Below, piece by piece: positions 51,969 to 61,689 of a DNA stretch of 64,000 bases. Origin of the DNA: Candidatus Barnesiella excrementigallinarum. GTDB taxonomy: Bacteria; Bacteroidota; Bacteroidia; Bacteroidales; Barnesiellaceae. The DNA lies in NCBI GenBank assembly GCA_019114445.1, contig DXFL01000024.1, positions 27,057-91,056 of the forward strand, given 5' to 3'. The notes under the pieces were generated by a model, which saw nothing but the letters and a program-made list of their open reading frames with translations, ran no database searches and was not told the origin of the DNA. The translations under genes and the position numbers were made by a program. The stretch's first letter is position 1. The number at the start of each line of letters is the position of its first letter.

Positions 51969-53273
51969 ATGGCATCTTTTATTATCGAAGGCGGGCATCG
52001 CTTGAATGGTGAGTTGATTCCGCAAGGCGCTAAGAACGAGGCGTTAGAGATTTTGTGTGCGACCCTGTTGACGTCGGAAGAGGTAAAGATATACAACATA
52101 CCCGATATTCTCGATGTAAACAACCTAATCCAATTATTGCGCGATTTGGGCGTGAAGGTAAAACGCATTGGGTTGAATGCGTACAGTTTCAAAGCCGACA
52201 AAATAAAACTCGACTATCTCGATAGCGAAGAGTTCCTGCAAAAAGGGGCTGCTTTGCGGGGCTCGGTGATGATTATCGGGCCGCTGGTCGCTCGTTTCGG
52301 ATATGCCGTTTTGCCCAAACCGGGAGGCGATAAGATTGGTCGCCGTCGGTTGGATACCCACTTCCTCGGCATTCAAAAACTGGGAGCGTCGTTTACCTAT
52401 TGTCCCAAAGCACAACGTTATGAAATCAAAGCCGAAAAGCTCAAAGGCAGTTATATGCTGCTCGACGAGGCATCGGTAACCGGTACCGCCAATATTCTTA
52501 TGGCTGCGGTATTGGCCGAGGGCGACACCACTATTTACAATGCGGCTTGCGAACCCTATTTGCAACAGTTGTCGAAGATGTTGAATCGCATGGGTGCCCA
52601 TATCGAAGGTATCGGCTCCAACCTGCTTACCATACATGGCGTGTCGTCGCTCAAAGGTTGCGAACACACCATTCTCCCCGATATGATCGAGGTAGGCAGT
52701 TTTATAGGTATGGCGGCCATGACGCGTTCGGACATCACAATCAAGAATGTGTCGTACAACGATTTGGGTATTATCCCCGACAGTTTCCGCCGATTGGGCA
52801 TTACCGTGGAGCAGCAGGGCGACGATATACACATTCCCGAACACGAATGTTACGAGATAGAGACCTTTATCGACGGGTCGATTATGACTTTTGCCGATGC
52901 TCCGTGGCCGGGACTTACCCCCGACTTGCTGAGTGTATTTCTTGTGGTTGCCACACAGGCGAAAGGGAGCGTGCTGATTCACCAAAAGATGTTCGAGAGC
53001 CGTTTGTTCTTCGTCGATAAGCTCATCGACATGGGCGCACAGATTATTTTGTGCGACCCGCACCGGGCTGCCGTTATCGGGCAAGGTCACGCCCATACGT
53101 TACGGGCCGCCAACATGGTGTCGCCCGATATTCGTGCCGGTATCGCTTTGCTCATCGCCGCCATGAGTGCCGACGGGACGAGCCGTATCCACAATATCGA
53201 CCAAATAGACCGCGGTTATCAAGATGTAGACAAGCGCCTTAATGCGATTGGTGCCCGTATTACCCGGTTGTAA
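51969..53273 (+). CDS. murA: UDP-N-acetylglucosamine 1-carboxyvinyltransferase, Asp variant
   Basis: First committed step of peptidoglycan synthesis: transfers enolpyruvate from PEP to UDP-GlcNAc. 434 residues. The substrate-binding KNEALEILCA, ITIKNVSYND-type and SDGTSRIHNI-like ends fit MurA. In the active loop PGG-D-KIGRR, Asp121 stands where E. coli has Cys115, the residue fosfomycin alkylates; Asp keeps activity but removes the target. It is followed 15 bases later by rimM. Confidence 0.94.
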   Translation: MASFIIEGGHRLNGELIPQGAKNEALEILCATLLTSEEVKIYNIPDILDVNNLIQLLRDLGVKVKRIGLNAYSFKADKIKLDYLDSEEFLQKGAALRGSVMIIGPLVARFGYAVLPKPGGDKIGRRRLDTHFLGIQKLGASFTYCPKAQRYEIKAEKLKGSYMLLDEASVTGTANILMAAVLAEGDTTIYNAACEPYLQQLSKMLNRMGAHIEGIGSNLLTIHGVSSLKGCEHTILPDMIEVGSFIGMAAMTRSDITIKNVSYNDLGIIPDSFRRLGITVEQQGDDIHIPEHECYEIETFIDGSIMTFADAPWPGLTPDLLSVFLVVATQAKGSVLIHQKMFESRLFFVDKLIDMGAQIILCDPHRAAVIGQGHAHTLRAANMVSPDIRAGIALLIAAMSADGTSRIHNIDQIDRGYQDVDKRLNAIGARITRL

Positions 53274-53288
53274 ATAGGTGAACAGAGC

Positions 53289-53807
53289 ATGATTGAACGA
53301 GAAGAATTGATAAAGATAGGCCGGTTCAACAAACCGCACGGGGTAAAGGGCGAATTGTCGTTTACTTTTACCGACGATGTGTTCGACCGCACCGATTGCC
53401 CTTATATCGTATGTGAAATCGAGGGTATATTTGTTCCCTTTTTTATCGAGGAGTATCGTTTTAAAAACGATACGACCGCATTGATGAAACTCGAAGATGT
53501 GGACGACGAGGAGTCGGCTCGCGCCTTTTCTCTGCTCGATGTCTATTTCCCTAAGTCGTATTATCGGGAATCGGACGAGGAAGAGGCTCCGGGCGACTAT
53601 TTCATCGGTTTCACGGTTATCGATAACGAGATGGGCGAGTTGGGTAAGATTACTTCGGTTGACGACACTACCGAGAATGTATTGTTCGAGGTGGATCACA
53701 ACGGGCGCGAGTTGCTTATCCCGGCGGTCGATGAGTTTGTGAACGAAATCGACGAAGAGAATCGGCGGCTTTACATGAATATTCCCGAAGGATTGTTGGA
53801 TTTGTAA
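53289..53807 (+). CDS. rimM: Ribosome maturation factor RimM
   Basis: Helps 30S assembly by binding ribosomal protein S19 and acting on the 16S 3' domain. 172 residues. The N-terminal IGRFNKPHGVKGELSF and the PRC-barrel part with GDYFIGFTVIDNEMGELG are typical; the end RRLYMNIPEGLLDL closes the barrel. It is placed 15 bases after murA, the conserved Bacteroidetes arrangement. Confidence 0.95.
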   Translation: MIEREELIKIGRFNKPHGVKGELSFTFTDDVFDRTDCPYIVCEIEGIFVPFFIEEYRFKNDTTALMKLEDVDDEESARAFSLLDVYFPKSYYRESDEEEAPGDYFIGFTVIDNEMGELGKITSVDDTTENVLFEVDHNGRELLIPAVDEFVNEIDEENRRLYMNIPEGLLDL

Positions 53808-53825
53808 TTAAAATATAGAAAGACG

Positions 53826-54461
53826 ATGAAACGAATTTTGTTTATTTTCTTAGCCGTATGGTTCGTATTTTCGGTAGTTTTGGGTATATTTTATTTCCCG
53901 ACGGGAAAGTCGGATGCCCCCACCAATGAAATGTCGGTTCTCGATGCTATTTATACCCGTACCAGTATCCGTTCGTATACCGACAAAGCGGTGGAACCTG
54001 AGAAAATCGAACAGATATTGCGTGCCGGAATGTCGGCTCCTACGGCCCGCAACCAACAGCCGTGGGCTTTTGTGGTTATCGACGACAAAGCGGTAATGAC
54101 CCAGTTGGCCGACTCTTTGCCATACGCCAAAATGTTGGCTTCGGCACCGGTTGCGATTGTCGTGTGCGGAGACCTGAGCAAAGCGTTGGAGGGCGAAGGG
54201 GCAACCTATTGGATACAGGATGCCTCGGCGGCTACCGAAAACATTTTGTTGGCGGCTCACGGTTTAGGCTTGGGTGCGGTATGGACGGGAGCTTATCCGG
54301 TAATGGCACGGGTAAAGACTATTCGCCATATTCTCGGATTGCCTTCGCAAATTATTCCGTTGAACGTAATTCCTATGGGTTATCCCGATGAGATATCGGC
54401 TCCCAAAGATAAGTGGAAACGCGAGAATGTTCGCAAGAACAACTGGGCGAATGCTTATTGA
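53826..54461 (+). CDS. Membrane-anchored nitroreductase family protein
   Basis: 211 residues. An N-terminal hydrophobic segment (about 4-22, IFLAVWFVFSVVLGIFYF) anchors or exports it. The FMN-binding nitroreductase fold is seen in YTRTSIRSYTDKAV, AGMSAPTARNQQPWAFVV, and the C-terminal NVIPMGYPDE. The electron acceptor is unknown. It starts 18 bases after rimM, so it is probably in the same operon and faces the periplasm if the N-terminal segment is a signal anchor. Confidence 0.85.
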   Translation: MKRILFIFLAVWFVFSVVLGIFYFPTGKSDAPTNEMSVLDAIYTRTSIRSYTDKAVEPEKIEQILRAGMSAPTARNQQPWAFVVIDDKAVMTQLADSLPYAKMLASAPVAIVVCGDLSKALEGEGATYWIQDASAATENILLAAHGLGLGAVWTGAYPVMARVKTIRHILGLPSQIIPLNVIPMGYPDEISAPKDKWKRENVRKNNWANAY

Positions 54462-54497
54462 TTGAATAAAAGTATGTAATCAAGAAAATTTTTAGCC

Positions 54498-54596
54498 ATG
54501 ATGAACAAAATCATCGAAAAACTGCGCAAATACAGAGTGCTGCGATTGTTTTTTATTAGATTCCGGCTTTTTAATTTGGGCGGTGAGCAACGATGA
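54498..54596 (+). CDS. Small basic amphipathic protein, 32 residues
   Basis: Two adjacent ATGs at 54498 and 54501 open a short frame (MNKIIEKLRKYRVLRLFFIR continuing to GGEQR, stop TGA at 54594). It is 37 bases after the nitroreductase stop and before the operon terminator. The composition (alternating Lys/Arg with Leu, Ile and Phe) suggests a membrane-surface helix. I do not recognise it; it is real only if translated, and a weak ribosome site makes that uncertain. Confidence 0.4.
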   Translation: MMNKIIEKLRKYRVLRLFFIRFRLFNLGGEQR

Positions 54597-54620
54597 AGGT
54601 CGAATATCGAATTGGCTTAT

Positions 54621-54664
54621 AAACGACAGCCTCGGCAGAAAACCGCCGAGGCTGTCGTTTTTTG
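54621..54664. terminator. Bidirectional terminator between the rimM group and the thi operon
   Basis: A 16-bp perfect stem: AAACGACAGCCTCGGC at 54621-54636 pairs with 54645-54660, with A and T runs on the two sides. Confidence 0.9.
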
Positions 54665-54723
54665 TTTCTATGTCAACGTTCTTTGGTCTTGGAAAACCCT
54701 TTTTGAGCTATGGGCCGAAGAGC

Positions 54724-55413
54724 TCATAGTTCGATAATTTCGTGCTGCAGTGTGAGCAAATTGGTACAATAGAGCTTGCCGCTCAACACCTCGCCACAAC
54801 CGGCGATAATCTTGATGGCTTCGGCAGCTTGCGTACAGCCTACGATACCCGGTATTGCTCCGATAACTCCTCCCGTCGAGGGCGGAGGCAGTATGTCGGG
54901 GCGAGGGTAGAGGTCGCAATATCGAGGTCCTCCCCGGTAGTTGAAAACCGATACCTGTCCTCGAAATTCGGCAATAGCCCCGTAGATGTAAGGTTTGCCT
55001 TGTCGGGCACACACCTCGTCGATGAGGTAGCGGGTGGCCGCATTGTCGCAGCCGTCGATAACGAGATCGTAATCGGCGATTATCGAGTGGGCATTTTTAT
55101 CGGTGAGCCGGGTAGGGTAACAAACGATATGGGTCGTGCTGTTCAATGCCGACAACTTTTGTCGGGCACACTCCACTTTGGACTGTCCCACTTCGGCTTC
55201 GGTATAGAGCACCTGTCGTTGCAGGTTGCTCACCGATACCGTATCGTCGTCGACCAATCCCAAACAGCCTACACCGGCTGCTGCGAGGTAGAGGGCGATG
55301 GGCGATCCCAGTCCTCCTACGCCCACGATCAGCACCCGTGCTTTGCGCAGCCGTTCCTGACCCGCTTCCCCGATTTCGGGGAGCATTGTTTGTCTGCTGT
55401 ACCGCTCGTCCAT
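54724..55413 (-). CDS. thiF: ThiF/MoeB/HesA-family adenylyltransferase
   Basis: Adenylates the C-terminal Gly of ThiS before sulfur transfer in thiazole synthesis. 229 residues. The ATP site is VLIVGVGGLGSPIALYL and the catalytic segments VSVSNLQRQVLY and IDGCDNAATRYL are intact. The usual zinc CxxC pairs and the catalytic cysteine of E. coli ThiF are absent or single (GPRYCDLYPRP, PPSTGGVIGA). Its start overlaps the thiH stop by one base (TGATG). Last gene of the thi operon. Confidence 0.85.
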   Translation of the reverse strand: MDERYSRQTMLPEIGEAGQERLRKARVLIVGVGGLGSPIALYLAAAGVGCLGLVDDDTVSVSNLQRQVLYTEAEVGQSKVECARQKLSALNSTTHIVCYPTRLTDKNAHSIIADYDLVIDGCDNAATRYLIDEVCARQGKPYIYGAIAEFRGQVSVFNYRGGPRYCDLYPRPDILPPPSTGGVIGAIPGIVGCTQAAEAIKIIAGCGEVLSGKLYCTNLLTLQHEIIEL

Positions 55414-56522
55414 CAGTCGAAAATTTTATCCCAGTCTTTCCACACCACTTCGTATCCCATAGCCTTGACAGCCTTCTCGACCTCGACCGGGGTGCGTTCG
55501 TCGCTCACGGCAAACTGTTCGAGGGCTTGCGGATAGGTGGCATAACCACCCGGATCGGTTTTCGAGCCGGCGCTTATCGAGGTAGCTCCCAATGTGGCGA
55601 TGTGGTTGCGGAAATGGGGATTTTCGCGGGTCGATACCGAAATGTCTACATCGTGGTCGAAGATACGGAAGGCAAAAATCAACTGAGCCAACTCCCGGTC
55701 GCTCATGATTACATTGGGTTGGAAATGACCCTCCGAAGGCCGCATACGGGGGAAGTTGACGCTGTATTTCGTCTGCCAGTAATGCTTGCGCAGGTATTGC
55801 AAGTGAATGGCCATCATGGTGACATCGGTACGCCACGGTTCCAGCCCGATAAGTACTCCCATACCTATTTTGTGCACGCCGGCCTGTCCCATACGGTCGA
55901 AGCCGTTGACACGCCAGTCGAAAATCGACTTCATACCCTTAGGGTGATAGCATTTGTAACGTTCCTTGTGGTAAGTCTCTTGGAAGCAAACCACACCGTT
56001 GAGGCCCGATTGGGTGAGGCGGTAGTAATCCTCGCTTTTGAGCGGCATCACCTCGATGGAGAGGTTCGAAAAGTAGGGCCGGGCGATTTGTAATGCCCGC
56101 TCCAAATAGTCTACACCGGCATCACGGGGATTTTCGCCGGTGACGATAAGCAGGTTTTCGAACGGCCCCAGTTTTCGAATGGCCCGACATTCGTTCTCGA
56201 TCTCCTCTTCGGTGAGGATAATGCGGGCAATGGGGTTGTTGTGATTGAATCCGCAATAGACGCAAAAGTTATTGCACGAGTTGGTGATATAAAGCGGTAC
56301 ATACATCTGTATCGTTTTGCCGAAACGCTCTTGGGTATATCGCCGGCTCAGGGTGGCCATGTGCTCCAAGTAGGGAGCGGCGGCCGGTGAAACAAGCGCC
56401 ATGAAGTCGTCGATGGTCAAGTGCTCTTTGCACAAGGCAATCTCTACATCGCGGCTCTGTTTCGACTCGATATAGGCGGTTATATCTTCCCAAGAATATT
56501 TTTCTAATTCGTCGGAAAACAT
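55413..56522 (-). CDS. thiH: 2-iminoacetate synthase ThiH (radical SAM)
   Basis: Cleaves tyrosine to dehydroglycine (2-iminoacetate) and p-cresol, giving the glycine-derived part of the thiazole; the oxygen-sensitive alternative to ThiO. 369 residues. The radical-SAM cluster cysteines are Cys83, Cys87 and Cys90 in NSCNNFCVYCGF, with the family segment IMSDRELAQLIFAFRIF. Presence of ThiH and not ThiO fits an anaerobe. It follows thiC by 29 bases. Confidence 0.95.
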   Translation of the reverse strand: MFSDELEKYSWEDITAYIESKQSRDVEIALCKEHLTIDDFMALVSPAAAPYLEHMATLSRRYTQERFGKTIQMYVPLYITNSCNNFCVYCGFNHNNPIARIILTEEEIENECRAIRKLGPFENLLIVTGENPRDAGVDYLERALQIARPYFSNLSIEVMPLKSEDYYRLTQSGLNGVVCFQETYHKERYKCYHPKGMKSIFDWRVNGFDRMGQAGVHKIGMGVLIGLEPWRTDVTMMAIHLQYLRKHYWQTKYSVNFPRMRPSEGHFQPNVIMSDRELAQLIFAFRIFDHDVDISVSTRENPHFRNHIATLGATSISAGSKTDPGGYATYPQALEQFAVSDERTPVEVEKAVKAMGYEVVWKDWDKIFD

Positions 56523-56551
56523 CTTTTATAAAAGGGTTAAGCAGTTGATTA

Positions 56552-58261
<1,710 letters not shown>

Positions 58262-58267
58262 TCAAGG

Positions 58268-59038
58268 TTAGTCAAGAAATGAGGTCAACGGGCTGCTGGC
58301 TTGGGCGAAGCTGTATTGAGCGCCCAGTCCGGCTTCGTAGGCACGACGTCCGGCTTCGACAGCCTGTTTGAAGGCAATAGCCATCTCTACGGGGTTACCG
58401 GCTACGGCAATAGCGGTATTGACGAGTACGGCGTCGGCCCCCAGTTCCATAGCTTCGGCCGCGTGCGAGGGTGCGCCTATACCGGCGTCGACAATGACGG
58501 GTACGTTGCTCTGTTCGATGATGATTTGCAGAAAATCGCGGGTGCGCAGTCCCTTGTTGGTCCCGATGGGTGCCCCCAGCGGCATGACGGTAGCGGCGCC
58601 TGCCTCTTCGAGCCGTTTGCACAATACAGGGTCGGCTTGAATGTAGGGCAGCACCACGAAGCCCATTTTGGCCAACTGCTCGGTCGCTTTCAACGTCTCG
58701 ACGGGGTCGGGCAGGAGGTATTTGGGGTCGGGGTGGATTTCGAGTTTAATGAAGTCGGTCCCGAAGCATTCGCGCGAAAATTGGGCGGCGAGTACAGCCT
58801 CTTCGGCATTTCTCACTCCCGAAGTGTTGGGCAGGAACTGCACTTTACTGCGGTCGATGTGGGTGAGCATATCGTCGGTAGCTTCGTTGGTCATGTTGAT
58901 ACGTTTCATGGCTACGGTAATCATTTCGGATTCCGAAGCTTCGATGGCTTTTTCCATCAATTCGTTCGAGCTGAATTTGCCGGTTCCGACAAACAGCCGG
59001 GAGGAAAATTCGCGTCCTCCGATTACTAATTTCTTCAT
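58268..59038 (-). CDS. thiG: Thiazole synthase
   Basis: Condenses deoxyxylulose 5-phosphate, the ThiS thiocarboxylate and dehydroglycine into the thiazole phosphate. 256 residues. The Schiff-base lysine is Lys98 in [11 protein letters not shown], and the phosphate-binding ends [17 protein letters not shown] and AVLVNTAIA are clear. The start overlaps the thiE stop as ATGA, so they are coupled. Confidence 0.96.
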   Translation of the reverse strand: MKKLVIGGREFSSRLFVGTGKFSSNELMEKAIEASESEMITVAMKRINMTNEATDDMLTHIDRSKVQFLPNTSGVRNAEEAVLAAQFSRECFGTDFIKLEIHPDPKYLLPDPVETLKATEQLAKMGFVVLPYIQADPVLCKRLEEAGAATVMPLGAPIGTNKGLRTRDFLQIIIEQSNVPVIVDAGIGAPSHAAEAMELGADAVLVNTAIAVAGNPVEMAIAFKQAVEAGRRAYEAGLGAQYSFAQASSPLTSFLD

Positions 59039-59664
59039 GCTTTGCGATATTGGTTTAGTAAGTCTATTATTTTACGAGTTTCGGCCTCCGGGTCTTCGGC
59101 TTGCAGGATTGTGCCCGACAGGGCTATCCCCGAAACACCGGTCTCCATGAGGGCGGGAATATCGTCGGCGGTAATTCCGCCGATGGCGACGACGGGTATT
59201 TTCAAATCGTGCTCTCTACATTGTTGCATAATGCGGGCGTAACCTTCGAGCCCGAGAATGGGGCTGAGGTTCTTTTTGGTTTCGGTATAACGGAAAGGGC
59301 CGAGGCCAACGTAATCGGCATCCTGTCGCACCAATGCCTGTATATCTTCGAAGGTATTGGCCGTCCCGCCGATGATGTATTTTTCGCCGATGAGCAGGCG
59401 GGCTTCCGAAACGGGCATATCGAGTTTGCCCAAGTGCACACCGTCGATATCCAAGTCGGCAGCCAGTTGGGGATAATCGTCGAGGACGAGTATGGCTTCG
59501 TGTTCCTTGCAAAGGGGAATGAGCTGTTGCGCCGTCTGCTCCACAACGTCGAGCGGAGCTTCCTTCATACGCAGTTGTATCCATTTGCAGCCTCCGTTCA
59601 GAGCGGCGACAGCACCTTCGACGATACCGAAACGCGGCGTTTGATGAGTGATAAATTGTAACAT
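59035..59664 (-). CDS. thiE: Thiamin phosphate synthase
   Basis: Joins HMP diphosphate and thiazole phosphate into thiamin phosphate. 209 residues, TIM barrel. [31 protein letters not shown] and IPVVAIGGI are the usual ThiE substrate loops. A second ThiE-like gene lies just upstream; this copy keeps the complete set of loops and is the likely true synthase. Confidence 0.92.
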   Translation of the reverse strand: MLQFITHQTPRFGIVEGAVAALNGGCKWIQLRMKEAPLDVVEQTAQQLIPLCKEHEAILVLDDYPQLAADLDIDGVHLGKLDMPVSEARLLIGEKYIIGGTANTFEDIQALVRQDADYVGLGPFRYTETKKNLSPILGLEGYARIMQQCREHDLKIPVVAIGGITADDIPALMETGVSGIALSGTILQAEDPEAETRKIIDLLNQYRKA

Positions 59665-59676
59665 ATACTGTAATTA

Positions 59677-60267
59677 TTAATTTGTCCTTATTCGATGGAG
59701 TTGTTCGATAACACCTTGCGGGGTGCGGTTTTGCCATAAGAATCCCAGTAGGGCTACGCCGCCGAAGTGCCACTCCCGCACGGCATCCATGCGTTCGGGG
59801 GTAATACCGCCCAGCGCAATCACCCGCTCGTTTATAATCCCTTGTTCTACTGCTAGTTTCAGTTGCTCGGCCGTGAATGCCGCGTTGTAACCTGCTTTGG
59901 AGATACTGTCGAAGACGGGACTTAGGAACTGATAGGTATATCCTTCGCCGTGTGCCAACTCGGCTATGGAATGGCAGGAGCGGGAGAGTGCGGGTTGGTA
60001 GCCGCTTGTCGTTGCGGGAGGAATGGGATTCCGACGGTTGAGATGAACACCTGCGAGGCGGTATTTCTCGGCCAATTCGAAGTGGTCGTGTAGCACGATA
60101 CGGCCGTAACAGCGGGACGGAATTGTGCGCAATAGAGCATCCACCTCGTCGCGCGAAGCCGACGGCTTACGCAGATGAAGCCTGTCCAGCCCGTTGTCGA
60201 GTAGGGCTGCGATTAACTCCGCTTCGTGGGGGAGTATGGTCTCTATGGTTATTCCTATGTATTTCAT
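59677..60267 (-). CDS. TenI-like thiazole tautomerase / ThiE paralogue
   Basis: 197 residues from the ATG at 60267, six bases after the thiS stop. Same fold as ThiE but with changed loops: RLHLRKPS, GVHLNRRN, SRSCHSIAEL and FLSPVFDSISKAGYN, then ALGGI. The pattern fits TenI, which aromatises the thiazole tautomer made by ThiG, better than a second condensing enzyme. The operon position next to thiS supports a thiazole role. Activity is inferred. Confidence 0.75.
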   Translation of the reverse strand: MKYIGITIETILPHEAELIAALLDNGLDRLHLRKPSASRDEVDALLRTIPSRCYGRIVLHDHFELAEKYRLAGVHLNRRNPIPPATTSGYQPALSRSCHSIAELAHGEGYTYQFLSPVFDSISKAGYNAAFTAEQLKLAVEQGIINERVIALGGITPERMDAVREWHFGGVALLGFLWQNRTPQGVIEQLHRIRTN

Positions 60268-60272
60268 CTGTA

Positions 60273-60473
60273 TTACCCTCCAAAGGTGGCTCGAATAACA
60301 GTCACTTTTTCGCCATCGCACAAGGTGCGGTTTTCCCATTCGCTTTTGGGTACCAGCTTGTTATCGACGGCTACGGCTGTTCCCTCGGGTGCGATCTGTT
60401 GACGTTCGAGCAACTCTTTTACCGTAGTGCCTTCGGGTACTTCGCACTCATTTTGATTGATATGGATTTTCAT
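60273..60473 (-). CDS. thiS: Sulfur carrier protein ThiS
   Basis: 66-residue ubiquitin-like protein whose C-terminal Gly-Gly (VIRATFGG) is adenylated by ThiF and then carries sulfur as a thiocarboxylate to ThiG. The beta-grasp opening MKIHINQNECEVPEGTTVKE is typical. Second gene of the operon after thiD. Confidence 0.93.
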   Translation of the reverse strand: MKIHINQNECEVPEGTTVKELLERQQIAPEGTAVAVDNKLVPKSEWENRTLCDGEKVTVIRATFGG

Positions 60474-60504
60474 ATAGCTTTCTTTTTCTTTGACAAGGAT
60501 TTTA

Positions 60505-61350
60505 TCATTTTGTTTCTCCCTCTTCGCCGAAGTTTAATGTGGTTAAAACACGGGGTGCGAAAAAATGGTTTACACTGCCGTGCCCGTGACCAATCGATAC
60601 GTCGGCCCCGGCCGCCAATGCTTGGGTAAGATACCTTTTGGCTGCGGCAACCGCATCGGGTAGGGTATATCCCAAAGCCAAATAAGAGGCGATAGCCGAG
60701 GAAAAGGTGCAGCCTGTGCCGTGGGTATTGAGCGTGGCGATACGTGGCGATACGTAACGTTGGGGAGCGGAGTGAGGGGTGAAAAGCAAGTCGTACGATT
60801 CCGCCCCGTCCAAGTGTCCGCCTTTGATGAGGACAGCCCGGCAACCAGCCTCGAATAGCCGTTCGGCAGCCCGTTCCATGTCATGTTCATTGGCTACAGG
60901 CACTCCGCTTAATATTTCGGTTTCGGGTATGTTGGGGGTGACCAGTGTCGCCCGCGGCAACAGTAGGGTTTTAACTGCTTCGATAGCTTCCTCTTCGATC
61001 AATCGGCAACCCGAAGTCGATACCATCACCGGGTCGAGAACCATGTGGTCGAGCCTGTAGTGCGACAGACAATCGGCGATTGCTTCGATGGTGGGGCGGG
61101 CATAGAGCATACCCAGTTTTACGGTTCGGCAGGGCAGGTCGTCGAGTACCGCTTCGATTTGTTGACGCACAATGTCGGGGTCGATACCCTGTATGGCACG
61201 TACTTCGCACGTGTTTTGAGCGGTGATGGCTGTGATGGCCGACGTGCCGAACACTCCGATGGCCGACATGGCTTTCAAGTCGGCTTGTATTCCGGCACCT
61301 CCGCTGCTGTCCGATCCTGCTATGGTCAATACGACGGGATAAGTTCTCAT
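60505..61350 (-). CDS. thiD: HMP / HMP-phosphate kinase
   Basis: Phosphorylates hydroxymethylpyrimidine (phosphate) to the diphosphate. 281 residues. The ribokinase-fold opening VVLTIAGSDSSGGAGIQADLKA is complete, with VLDPVMVSTSG and the phosphate-transfer loop LNTHGTGCTFSSAIA. First gene after the TPP riboswitch, so directly feedback-controlled. Confidence 0.96.
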   Translation of the reverse strand: MRTYPVVLTIAGSDSSGGAGIQADLKAMSAIGVFGTSAITAITAQNTCEVRAIQGIDPDIVRQQIEAVLDDLPCRTVKLGMLYARPTIEAIADCLSHYRLDHMVLDPVMVSTSGCRLIEEEAIEAVKTLLLPRATLVTPNIPETEILSGVPVANEHDMERAAERLFEAGCRAVLIKGGHLDGAESYDLLFTPHSAPQRYVSPRIATLNTHGTGCTFSSAIASYLALGYTLPDAVAAAKRYLTQALAAGADVSIGHGHGSVNHFFAPRVLTTLNFGEEGETK

Positions 61351-61404
61351 ACGGTTTGTTTTGTAGGGGGGGCACGTAAAAACCGTATCGAAACAGATAG
61401 GACT

Positions 61405-61484
61405 ATGAACAATTCCTGCGCCGGCATTATCCGTATCAGGTTCATAGGGTATGATCTCAGCCGTTTTTTAGGCACCCCTTTGTT
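61405..61484 (-). promoter_or_regulatory. TPP riboswitch
   Basis: On the minus strand the RNA shows the full thi-box: GGGGTGCC, GGCTGAGA, ACCCTATGAACCTGATACGG, AATGCCGGCGCAGGAA. The TACCTTTG promoter at 61491-61498 starts it, and thiD begins about 55 bases after it. Controls the whole eight-gene thi operon. Confidence 0.95.
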
Positions 61485-61490
61485 ACACAA

Positions 61491-61498
61491 CAAAGGTA
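61491..61498 (-). promoter_or_regulatory. thi operon promoter -7 element
   Basis: Minus-strand TACCTTTG, exact TAnnTTTG match, immediately before the TPP aptamer. Confidence 0.65.
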
Positions 61499-61640
61499 TG
61501 TATTATTTTCTTATCGGGGGTAATACCCGATAGTTTTAATAAAAATTAAAAGTTTCGATGTGGAGTATAATAATGGTGTTTTTCATTGGGAGAATGATGA
61601 ATTTGTGTTGCAGGCTCTTCGAACTGTTAAATTTAATCGG

Positions 61641-61648
61641 TACATTTG
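61641..61648 (+). promoter_or_regulatory. Antiporter promoter -7 element
   Basis: TACATTTG, exact match, 41 bases before the ATG at 61690. It lies inside the longer open frame that begins at 61558, supporting the later start. Confidence 0.6.
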
Positions 61649-61689
61649 CCTACTCATATATAATAAAGAGTATAAAAATTAGGTTATTT

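Noticed and set aside
61558..61689. Longer N-terminus of the Ca/Na antiporter
   Set aside because: The promoter element at 61641-61648 lies inside this stretch, and the family starts with the hydrophobic helix at MINVFFLLVG.
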